NCBI GenBank assembly: GCA_903929325.1
Contig: CAIYUD010000132.1
Location: forward strand, 1 to 11,577
DNA: 11,577 nucleotides
Direction of reading: 5' to 3'
From: an uncultured Opitutia bacterium
GTDB lineage: Bacteria; Verrucomicrobiota; Verrucomicrobiia; Opitutales; UBA953
Both the position numbers and the translations under genes were made by a program. Below, in pieces: positions 1 to 5,912 of this stretch (position 1 is the first letter of the stretch; the number at the start of each line of letters is the position of its first letter). The notes under the pieces are model-generated. The model saw only the letters and a program-made list of their open reading frames with translations. It had not been told where the DNA came from and did no database searches.

Positions 1-378
1 ATCCATACCAAGGTGGGCGAGGAGTTTGAGAGAGTTTGAATGATCTTTGTTCGTGAGTACGGCGACTTTGATACCTCGGCTTCGTAGTGCGGGAAGCAGT
101 TCGCGTGCGCCCGGATAAACTTCTAGACCTTCAAACATTACAGTTGGGAAGTGCTCAAGGTAGAGTCGGATGGCTGTCGATGCATTGGCTTCTCCAACTA
201 AGCGCGTCATGGTAGCTTTGGCGGCTCCGCCCACAGATTTTTTAACCTCCGCAAAAGATCGCTCCGGCAGCCCCATGATTTTCATGACATCATTCGCGCA
301 GCGGTGAATGGCCACGAAGTTATCGACCAAAGTACCGTCTAAATCGAGTAAGACGGTCTGAGGGAGGGTTGGTGACAT
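1..378 (-). CDS. HAD-superfamily hydrolase, phosphoglycolate phosphatase-like (N-terminal part; runs off left edge)
   Basis: The reading frame is open for 126 codons from an ATG at 378 to the window edge. Seen: the HAD motif I DLDGT at residues 12-16, giving nucleophile Asp12 and acid/base Asp14; a helical cap region (about 20-85); the YPGARELLPAL stretch common just before motif II; and motif II as VLTNK with Thr109. Motifs III and IV (Lys, then the acidic metal ligands) would lie beyond the edge. This layout with an alpha-helical cap is the subclass I (Gph/PGP-like) type: soluble, Mg-dependent phosphomonoester hydrolases. The substrate cannot be told from this part; 2-phosphoglycolate, pyrophosphate or a sugar phosphate are all possible. 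It is divergent from the DUF805-like gene with an 84-nt gap. No good ribosome binding site is visible before the ATG. Confidence 0.9.
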   Translation of the reverse strand, partial: MSPTLPQTVLLDLDGTLVDNFVAIHRCANDVMKIMGLPERSFAEVKKSVGGAAKATMTRLVGEANASTAIRLYLEHFPTVMFEGLEVYPGARELLPALRSRGIKVAVLTNKDHSNSLKLLAHLGMD

Positions 379-462
379 GCGTTTATCACGCCCTATTAGG
401 CTGACTTTCCAAGTTTGGATTTGCAGGAAAGGTCTAAGAATCTACGGTTCGACCATCTTCCT

Positions 463-1074
463 ATGATTTTCTCGCTCAATCTTACTAAGCCGCTCGGTCG
501 CATTGGCTACTTGGCTAACCTCATCTTCTTTGGTGTAGTCTTCTCTGCCTTTGCATGGGGAGCGCATTATTTAATGACCGTTAAGTTTCCGGAGAACGGT
601 GCGCACCACGAAGCCGAGGTTGCCGCACAAACCGCTTATGCCACAAGCCTGACGAAGGCTAAGAAGGCAGCGGCAGGTAAAGCTTTATCAGCTGAAGAGA
701 CAGCGAAGTTGAAGGCTGAAGCAACGGAAGTGGGTAATAAAAAGGGCGAAGAAGCTCACCATCACGCAGCGGAAACATGGGCTCCTTTCCAAATCTTCTT
801 ACTGATTTTAGTCGCGGTCTTCTTTGGTGGGTTTGCTTCGGTAGCTACTCAGCGACGCATGAATGATGCAGGCCTGCATGGTACGCTCTGGCTTGCTGTT
901 GGTCATATTGGCACCTGGGGCTTAGCCGCCTTTTTAGCCTTCCTGCCTTACTTTGAAGCTGCAGGCACTACGCGAAACTGGCTTACGGCAACTTCAGTCG
1001 CAGGCGTTTTGATTTTACCACTGTTATTACTCGGAGCAGGTAAGCACGATTCGCACGACGCGCACGGTCACTGA
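463..1074 (+). CDS. DUF805-like inner-membrane protein with a charged, His-containing insertion
   Basis: Starting at ATG 463 gives 203 residues. The N-terminus (LTKPLGRIGYLANLIFF, 8-23) and the segment TQRRMNDAGLHGTLWL (129-144) match the two hallmarks of DUF805 proteins: a GR-x-x-(R/Y) stretch before the first membrane helix and RR-(L/M)-x-D-x-G-x-x-G-x-W later. Membrane helices are apparent at about 16-38, 109-129, 143-163 and 175-192. Between helices 1 and 2 lies an unusual hydrophilic insert (about 41-106) rich in Ala, Lys, Glu and His, and the C-terminus ends in a His/Asp tail (KHDSHDAHGH). A TTG 48 nt upstream would add 16 residues, but these fit the family poorly, so ATG 463 is preferred; an AGGAAAGG at 425-432 is too far from it to be its ribosome binding site. 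The function of DUF805 proteins is unknown. The match was made by eye and is moderate. Confidence 0.72.
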   Translation: MIFSLNLTKPLGRIGYLANLIFFGVVFSAFAWGAHYLMTVKFPENGAHHEAEVAAQTAYATSLTKAKKAAAGKALSAEETAKLKAEATEVGNKKGEEAHHHAAETWAPFQIFLLILVAVFFGGFASVATQRRMNDAGLHGTLWLAVGHIGTWGLAAFLAFLPYFEAAGTTRNWLTATSVAGVLILPLLLLGAGKHDSHDAHGH

Positions 1075-1195
1075 GCCGACGTGCCCAACTGAAAGGAGCA
1101 AGCGGGAAGCAGGAAGATCAAGGGTGGCCGATGACGATCTGCTAGGCTTGGCACGCTCATGAATGCACGCGGGCTCCTGGAGCTCATTCGTGACC
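1075..1195. other. Convergent intergenic gap between the DUF805-like gene and the ridA-like gene
   Basis: These 121 nt lie between two convergent stop codons. I find no ORF with recognisable protein features and no T-tract hairpin. The only local symmetry is a short near-palindrome, GCTCC-T-GGAGC, around 1170-1180, which is not followed by a run of T on either strand. Any terminator here is therefore not of the classic intrinsic type, or is too weak to see. Confidence 0.4.
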
Positions 1196-1660
1196 TTAGA
1201 CCTCCAGCGTGATCTGAACTTCGACGGCGGCGTTGAGTGGTAAGCCATTAACGGATACAGCTGCCCGTGCGTGCTTACCGGCATCGCCAAAAACAGAGAC
1301 GAGAAATTCTGAGCAACCATTGAGTACTTTTGGGCTGTCCGAAAAGCCATCGATGCCGTTGACGTAGCCCTGAACCATGACGACGCGTTTAATGGCATCT
1401 AAAGAGCCCAAAGCGACCCGCGCGTTGGCCAATGCGTTCAGCGCGCAAATGCGGGCGCCTTCGGCAGCAGCTGTGATGTCGACATCTTTGCCAACCTTAC
1501 CGGCACAGACAATTTTTCCGTCACGAAGGGGGAGTGTTCCTGCGAGTACGAGTAGATTGCCCGTGCGCACGGAAGGTACATAAGCACCCGCAGAGGCAGG
1601 TGGGGTGGGCAATTCGATGCCAAGCTCGCGAAGGCGAGCCTCAGGGGAATAAACTGACAT
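1196..1660 (-). CDS. RidA/YjgF/YER057c/UK114-family protein (longer 'UK114-like 1' subgroup)
   Basis: This 154-residue protein has the subgroup's N-terminal signature, SPEARLRELGIELPTPP (5-21), then YVPSVRTGNLLVLAGTLP (27-44), VLNG (112-115), HARAAVSVNGLPLNAAVEV (130-148). Arg132 and Glu147 are 15 residues apart, as are Arg105 and Glu120 of canonical RidA, so both active-site positions appear retained. RidA proteins are small trimeric cytosolic enzymes. The best-known ones deaminate reactive enamine/imine intermediates released by PLP enzymes; the longer subgroup has no firmly assigned substrate, so calling it a 2-iminobutanoate deaminase would go too far. Its ATG is 3 nt after the stop of the upstream secreted-protein gene, so the two are almost surely co-transcribed. 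No Shine-Dalgarno sequence is visible. Confidence 0.93.
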   Translation of the reverse strand: MSVYSPEARLRELGIELPTPPASAGAYVPSVRTGNLLVLAGTLPLRDGKIVCAGKVGKDVDITAAAEGARICALNALANARVALGSLDAIKRVVMVQGYVNGIDGFSDSPKVLNGCSEFLVSVFGDAGKHARAAVSVNGLPLNAAVEVQITLEV

Positions 1661-1663
1661 CGC

Positions 1664-2218
1664 TTAGCGCGTGCGTGGCTTCGACATTAAATCCAGCATC
1701 TCGACAATGAGCTCGCGCGACTTGGATTTGATGTCGCGGGTTAGCACGGTGTCAGATGTACCCGCTGCGCTGCGCTCAGCACGATAGGTCTCGGCAACGA
1801 TTGGTTGGCTGTTACGGCGAATGGTTGCGTCGTCACGTACAGACAAGGAAACCTGTCCTGCAAAACGGCCAAGGCCTCGGTCAAAGCGAATTTCGATAAC
1901 GAGCTGTGGGGTCGATGCGTCAGGATTGAGCGCAGGGAGTTCCTTGGTGGTGACTCCAGCACGACGAAGCTCCAGTTCGGCGAGATCGCGGAGCTCGTTG
2001 CGGAGCTCAGCATCATCGGGACGGTTTTCAGTCGTGCGAACGTCGATGTAAAAATAGGAAATCGACTTCAGGCGAGCGACCGAAGGGTCAGCTTCGCCTG
2101 GCTTTGGGGCGGTCCGGGTAGCAGGGGTCGGTGCCGTTGGGCTGGCAGGGTCTTCGAATCCTTGAGCGGAAAGAAGGGCTGCGACGACAAGGAGAGGGAG
2201 GGCGATGCGAAGGCACAT
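1664..2218 (-). CDS. Secreted protein of unknown function
   Basis: This 184-residue protein is not recognised. Residues 1-20 (MCLRIALPLLVVAALLSAQG) form a good Sec signal peptide, with likely cleavage after AQG, and no lipobox Cys at the cleavage point. A Pro/Thr/Ala-rich linker (about 22-45) leads to an alpha/beta-looking domain: a strand (ISYFYIDV), a charged helix with alternating leucines ending in ELELRRAG, strands around QLVIEIRF and GQVSLSVRD, then a C-terminal helix (SRELIVEMLDLM). The pattern of an R-N-x-x-P-I-V-A-E-T-Y strand after a basic turn resembles small periplasmic assembly or lipoprotein domains, but I cannot name a family. It is the first gene of a pair with the RidA-like gene (3-nt spacing) and lies 104 nt from the divergent tolQ, so a cell-envelope role is a reasonable guess only. 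Confidence 0.8.
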   Translation of the reverse strand: MCLRIALPLLVVAALLSAQGFEDPASPTAPTPATRTAPKPGEADPSVARLKSISYFYIDVRTTENRPDDAELRNELRDLAELELRRAGVTTKELPALNPDASTPQLVIEIRFDRGLGRFAGQVSLSVRDDATIRRNSQPIVAETYRAERSAAGTSDTVLTRDIKSKSRELIVEMLDLMSKPRTR

Positions 2219-2322
2219 GGGGACTTTATGGTTGATAGTTGGGCTGGGGTAAACCGTGAAATGAAAGAGGGTATGCCCTTTCCGTCTCGCCCTCGGCTAA
2301 CTCGCATCTTAAAGAAATACCG

Positions 2323-3234
2323 ATGATTTTGCATACCCTCAGTCTCCACCTTGCTTCGTCCGAGCGTGGCATTGCGTGGTTTTACGAACAAATGGACGCT
2401 CCCGGTCGTGCTGTCGCCGGCGTTCTTCTCCTCTGCTCGTTCATAGGTTGGGGTGCGATGATTCAAAAGTGGAGTGACGTTCAAGATGTACGCCGTCGTA
2501 ACCATGCATTTGAAGGACGTCTCCGTAATGAAAACGCCGTCACATCTTTAAACTTCCCGCGCAGCGCAGGTCTTTGTCCTTACGAGTATTTAGTCGCCGA
2601 AGCGACAACCGCTTACCAACGCCACAAGGGGAAGATGACTTCGCGTCAAGATATCGCGCTGTGTATGGGCCACGTTGAGAATGCCATCCAGCGTGGCATC
2701 GCTCGCACCTTGGTTAAGTATGAAGAAAAGATGGTGCTGCTAAGCTCACTTGTCTCCGGGGGTCCTTTCTTGGGACTACTGGGAACTGTCTGGGGTGTGA
2801 TGGTTACTTTCGGTGCGCTCTCTGAAAAGGCTACCATCTCGATGCTTGCTCCAGGTGTTTCCGGTGCATTGGTGACGACGACGTTAGGCCTGCTCGTTGC
2901 GATCCCAGCGACGTTTGGCTATAACTTCTTACTTACGCAGGTTAAAATTATGACCACTGAGCTTGAAAATTATGCGAGCTCGTTGGCGGACCGCGTGGAA
3001 CTCGAACTCGAAGCCGAGGTTCGTCTAAATCTCGAGGCACGTGCGCAGCAAGCTGCCCATGCTCCCGCCTACGCAGCACCCGTACAGCCGGTGGCTCCTG
3101 TTGTGGTACAGCCCGTTTATCAAGCGCCAGTGGCGACGCCTGCGGCACCCGTACCTGTGCCAACGCCTATTCCGACGTCGACGCCTGCTGAACCGCCCGA
3201 AGATTCTATTCCTGGTTGGGAGGACGCCCGTTAA
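2323..3234 (+). CDS. tolQ: MotA/TolQ/ExbB-family proton channel subunit, TolQ-like, with Pro-rich C-terminal tail
   Basis: This 303-residue protein has three membrane helices at about 30-50, 137-165 and 178-205. The family's core motifs are clear: GPFLGLLGTVWGVMVTF (147-163) in helix 2 and APGVSGALVTTTLGLLVAIPA (176-196) in helix 3, including the Thr residues that line the proton path. TolQ/ExbB form a pentamer around a TolR/ExbD dimer and couple proton flow to the force-transducing partner (TolA or TonB). The short helix 2-3 loop (ALSEKATISMLAPG) and the neighbouring genes favour TolQ over ExbB, but this is not decisive. The protein is longer than the usual 220-240 residues because of a cytoplasmic Ala/Pro/Val tail (about 245-292) ending in GWEDAR. 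It is the first gene of a three-gene operon; the next ATG is 3 nt past its stop. Confidence 0.95.
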   Translation: MILHTLSLHLASSERGIAWFYEQMDAPGRAVAGVLLLCSFIGWGAMIQKWSDVQDVRRRNHAFEGRLRNENAVTSLNFPRSAGLCPYEYLVAEATTAYQRHKGKMTSRQDIALCMGHVENAIQRGIARTLVKYEEKMVLLSSLVSGGPFLGLLGTVWGVMVTFGALSEKATISMLAPGVSGALVTTTLGLLVAIPATFGYNFLLTQVKIMTTELENYASSLADRVELELEAEVRLNLEARAQQAAHAPAYAAPVQPVAPVVVQPVYQAPVATPAAPVPVPTPIPTSTPAEPPEDSIPGWEDAR

Positions 3235-3237
3235 GTC

Positions 3238-3663
3238 ATGGCACGTAGTTTTTCCAGACCCCATCGCTTGCATGCGATGACAGAGATCAACGTCACCCCG
3301 ATGCTCGATTTGTGTTTTTGCCTTTTGATCATCTTCATGATCTCGACGCCTGTGCTCGAGCAGACGACTCAAGTTAATTTACCTAAGGCTACTCAAGGCG
3401 CAGGTAAATCCACAGACACTAAACAGAAATACGTCATCGTGAGTATTGATTCTGCCGGCAAATTAACTTTGGGAAATAAGACCGTAACGTTGCGTGAGCT
3501 TGAAAATGAATTTGCCACCATCGCGGTGCTTCCTGAATCCGAGCAGCCGATTGTCCGCGTACGCGGCGAGGGCACGACCACGCTGCAAAAATTGATGGAT
3601 ATCTTTTCGGCAGCTAAATCAAAAGGCTTAACCAAAGTTGGTATCGATACTGAGATTCGCTAA
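3238..3663 (+). CDS. tolR: ExbD/TolR-family biopolymer transport protein, TolR-like
   Basis: This 141-residue protein has the typical architecture: a short cytoplasmic N-terminus with a basic patch, one membrane helix (about 18-40) and a periplasmic alpha/beta domain. The signature ITE(I)NVTPMLDLxFxLLIIF is present as TEINVTPMLDLCFCLLIIFM, with the essential proton-carrying Asp at residue 24. The periplasmic part ends with the expected TLQKLMDIFSAAKSKGLTKVGIDTE stretch (split here as TLQKLMDIFSAAK and GLTKVGIDTE). It should sit as a dimer inside the TolQ pentamer and take up protons. The ATG at 3238 follows the tolQ stop by 3 nt; a GGGAGGA inside the tolQ end (about 3218-3224) is one of the few Shine-Dalgarno-like stretches in the window, although 13 nt away. 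tolA/tonB-like follows 2 nt after its stop. Confidence 0.95.
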   Translation: MARSFSRPHRLHAMTEINVTPMLDLCFCLLIIFMISTPVLEQTTQVNLPKATQGAGKSTDTKQKYVIVSIDSAGKLTLGNKTVTLRELENEFATIAVLPESEQPIVRVRGEGTTTLQKLMDIFSAAKSKGLTKVGIDTEIR

Positions 3664-3665
3664 AG

Positions 3666-4436
3666 ATGTCGGAAGGATCTAAAGGCTGGATTGGTTCACT
3701 GGTAGTGCACGGCGCACTGATTGCACTCTTAGTCGGTGCTTCCTGGTGGGGTGCACAACAACAAGCCGGTAACCTGGACGCAGTTGATCCGCTGTTAGTT
3801 GATTTAAATGGCATTGTCGGTCGCAAGGCAGGCGAAGTCGGACGCGAAGAAGGTGTCGCCAAAGGGCAGACAACGGGTTCGCGGCTCTTTCACTTTAAGC
3901 CAGTAGATTTAGATAAGATTCGTCGGGAGCAGCAGGCCGAAAACGCGGGTGGTTCTTCAAGTGCAGGTGCTACGCAGCCTAAAGGTTCGGGAAGTAAAAC
4001 TTCACGTTCGTCGGGTGGCAAAGAATCCCTCGATAACTTTTTGAATGGTAAGGGTACGGGGCGCGGTACGGGCACATCAGCTGGCGTCTCTGGGGTGAGT
4101 CTTGGTCGATCAACAGGCACGGGAGACAATGGTGGCGACGGGGGTTCAGCGACTGCTCAGCAAATGTACGCCGGAGAAGTGCTGGCGCGTTTTCGGCAAG
4201 CTTGGGCCGATACGGTGACGAGTCAGGGCGAGGATCTCGGTACCATCCAATGCGGCGTTAAGGTTTCCGTCTCAGCTTCCGGGCAAGTGACTTTCTCGGG
4301 TTTCATTTCCGCACCTTCGTCTTCAAAAGCAGCTACGCTGGTACGTCGCGCTGTTGGCCAAATCGGCAACTGCGGGGCTCCACCTCTCGGTAAAGCTTTC
4401 GACATCGAATTCCCGCGCGTCAGTACGAGCGAGTAA
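3666..4436 (+). CDS. TolA/TonB-like periplasm-spanning energy transducer
   Basis: This 256-residue protein is the third gene of the operon. It has one N-terminal membrane anchor (about 8-30) containing the TonB/TolA-type SLVVHGALIALLVG with His15, then a Gly/Ser/Lys/Thr-rich linker (about 92-162) instead of the usual Pro-Lys or Ala-Lys-Glu linker. The C-terminal domain (about 164-252) begins YAGEVLARFRQAW, as in TolA/TonB C-terminal domains, then strand VKVSVSASGQV, a helix (SKAATLVRRAVGQI), a PP turn and a last strand (FDIEFP). Two cysteines, Cys196 and Cys236, flank this core and could form a disulphide in the periplasm. E. coli TolA also has two domain-III cysteines, but their spacing is different. 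It would carry force from TolQR to outer-membrane or Pal-type partners. TolA versus TonB cannot be settled here, so no symbol is given. Confidence 0.85.
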   Translation: MSEGSKGWIGSLVVHGALIALLVGASWWGAQQQAGNLDAVDPLLVDLNGIVGRKAGEVGREEGVAKGQTTGSRLFHFKPVDLDKIRREQQAENAGGSSSAGATQPKGSGSKTSRSSGGKESLDNFLNGKGTGRGTGTSAGVSGVSLGRSTGTGDNGGDGGSATAQQMYAGEVLARFRQAWADTVTSQGEDLGTIQCGVKVSVSASGQVTFSGFISAPSSSKAATLVRRAVGQIGNCGAPPLGKAFDIEFPRVSTSE

Positions 4437-4441
4437 GTCGA

Positions 4442-5002
4442 TTACTTCGAGGCGGTGTTGTGCGCGGAGATTTTATCACGCAACTTCGCCGCTTTCTCGT
4501 AGTCTTCTTTGGCGACAGCTGCGCGCAGGGCCTCTTGTAATTCTTCTAAGGTCAACTTTGTGGGCGTGCGGGTGATTTTTGTCTTCGCAGCATCTTTGCC
4601 GGTTTTGTCTTTCGACATGTCCTGTCCGTGGGTTGGCGGTGTCGGAGCAGGCGTCAGTGGATGACGGCCGATATGTGTCATCGCAGGCTGACTGCGGGCA
4701 ATTAACGTATCAGCTTCTTGGACGTGTGAGGTGTAACACTGTGCACAGCCCATGCGTTGTGTGCGTTCGAAATCAACCCAGCGGAAGCCGCAAGCAGGGC
4801 AACGTCCACGTCCGGCGGGAGCGGGTATAGCTAACTTAAGCCCAGCAGCGGTTGCGGGCAGCGGGCTCGTAAGGATGCCTGCGGGTAGGCATTTCGCACA
4901 AAAAGCTTTGGATTGGGTGTGTGCGCCCACGACGAGCGTCAGGAAGACGCTCGCAGGCTCTGAGCATTGAGAGCAGCAAGGGATCTGCTTAGGCTCGTTC
5001 AT
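4442..5002 (-). CDS. McsA-like zinc-binding protein with C-terminal UvrB/UvrC (UVR) motif
   Basis: This 186-residue protein has four Cys-x-x-Cys-type pairs: C10/C13, C35/C38, C68/C71 and C86/C89, arranged as two four-Cys zinc sites. The second (CPACGFRWVDFERTQRMGCAQC, residues 68-89, split by the helix) looks like the McsA CPxCG-x-(S/T/R)...GC-x-x-CY module, followed by an H-x-x-x-H-x-G-x-x-P-like stretch (93-115). After a Pro/Lys/Thr linker (115-148) comes a UVR motif (150-181: LTLEELQEALRAAVAKEDYEKAAKLRDKI, read in two parts). McsA in Bacillota activates the protein-arginine kinase McsB and feeds ClpCP; here the match supports a homologue, not that function, since mcsB and clpC are not in the window. 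It follows surE by 45 nt and converges on the tolA-like gene with a 5-nt gap. Confidence 0.85.
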   Translation of the reverse strand: MNEPKQIPCCSQCSEPASVFLTLVVGAHTQSKAFCAKCLPAGILTSPLPATAAGLKLAIPAPAGRGRCPACGFRWVDFERTQRMGCAQCYTSHVQEADTLIARSQPAMTHIGRHPLTPAPTPPTHGQDMSKDKTGKDAAKTKITRTPTKLTLEELQEALRAAVAKEDYEKAAKLRDKISAHNTASK

Positions 5003-5047
5003 GGACGTTAACTTAGAAAGTAAATCGCCGGTGGCAAGTGCGGGCGC

Positions 5048-5818
5048 TTAACGATGACCGACGGAAGAGAAGTCTAGAACGCTATGGCTGATGCTTCCAC
5101 GTTCGAGGGCGGCGATGTCGGTGTCTTTGCGCCCCGATAACTCTTCGCCGTCATTCCAGCGGAAGGTGTAACCATCATTACCTGGCTGAAAGAGGGTACC
5201 AAAGCGCAAGTGGGCGGGGACGGTTCTTTCGACAGTGGTCGTGGCCAGGGTTGTCGCAGGGTAGTTTAAATTGTGTACCGTAATACCGCTGTGTGGAACT
5301 CCCACGAGCTGGCGTGCAAATTTAGCCGCGTGTCGACACGCAGCCTGCAGGTTTGGCTGAAGGGATCCGGGGCACAGGTGATTGGCATGGCGAATAGACT
5401 CAAAAGTTTCTTGGTCTAAATCCAATGAGCATGCCGCTGAAGGGATTCCCCAAGTCGCACCCTCGATGGCGCCTGCAAGTGTGCCCGAACTTAACCCAAG
5501 GGGCATCGAGGCATTGTAGCCGATGTTCATCCCGGAGAGGACGACGTCGGGTCGCTTGGGTAGAAGATGGCCTAAGGCAATATTGACGCAATCGGAGGGC
5601 GTCCCGTCGATATCCCATGCCTGATCACCCGGTCCGGGCGCTTGGTTGACTTGCACCGAGCGGTGGCGGCTAAAGGCACGACCAATCCAGCTACGCTCAC
5701 CCAAAGGGGCTGCCGCCCAGACGTAAAAACCCTCTTCTTTACAGGCCAAAGCGAGTGCATGGAAGAAGGCTGCGCCAATTCCATCGTCGTTGGTCAAAAG
5801 GATAGTCGGTCGGTCCAT
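5048..5818 (-). CDS. surE: SurE family 5'/3'-nucleotidase
   Basis: This 256-residue protein has all the hallmarks of the SurE survival phosphatase. TNDDG (9-13) supplies metal ligands Asp11 and Asp12; AAAPLGERSW (35-44) supplies the Ser43 ligand; DVVLSGMNIGYN (91-102) supplies Asn98; the block SSGTLAGAIEGATWGIPSAA matches the family's SGTVGAAMEG...G-P-A-A. SurE enzymes are divalent-metal nucleoside monophosphatases of the cytosol, often active also on short polyphosphate. The length is typical. The PNRRSG-type loop differs (GERSWIGR in place of RNQSGVSN), so substrate preference could be altered. It is the first gene of a pair with the McsA-like gene and is divergent from the peptide-binding protein gene. 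No Shine-Dalgarno sequence is visible before the ATG. Confidence 0.95.
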   Translation of the reverse strand: MDRPTILLTNDDGIGAAFFHALALACKEEGFYVWAAAPLGERSWIGRAFSRHRSVQVNQAPGPGDQAWDIDGTPSDCVNIALGHLLPKRPDVVLSGMNIGYNASMPLGLSSGTLAGAIEGATWGIPSAACSLDLDQETFESIRHANHLCPGSLQPNLQAACRHAAKFARQLVGVPHSGITVHNLNYPATTLATTTVERTVPAHLRFGTLFQPGNDGYTFRWNDGEELSGRKDTDIAALERGSISHSVLDFSSVGHR

Positions 5819-5912
5819 GGGCTAAGGTTAGGGTCAGGGATGGCACAGGGGAAAGGAAATGTAGACTGTTTTGTGCCTTTTCCGCCGGCGACTTGCCGTC
5901 TTATGCTTTGCC

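Noticed and set aside
2230..2262. TTGATA with a downstream AT-rich stretch as a sigma-70 promoter of tolQ
   Set aside because: At the 17-nt spacing the -10 hexamer would be CGTGAA, which is a poor match; no alternative spacing gives a better one.
1805..2326. A 173-codon open frame on the + strand opposite the secreted-protein gene, reaching the tolQ start
   Set aside because: Its translation has no recognisable domain and no sensible start. The opposite frame has a clean signal peptide and 3-nt coupling to the RidA-like gene, so this is a shadow.
2068..2505. A 145-codon open frame on the - strand crossing the secreted gene's start and the tolQ start
   Set aside because: It overlaps two well-supported genes, including the first membrane helix region of TolQ, and its translation shows no family features.
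4430..4450. AGTAA-GTCGA-TTACT inverted repeat between the convergent tolA-like and McsA-like stop codons as a terminator
   Set aside because: The stem is only 5 bp and AT-rich, and there is no T-run on either side; much of the symmetry is simply two facing stop codons.
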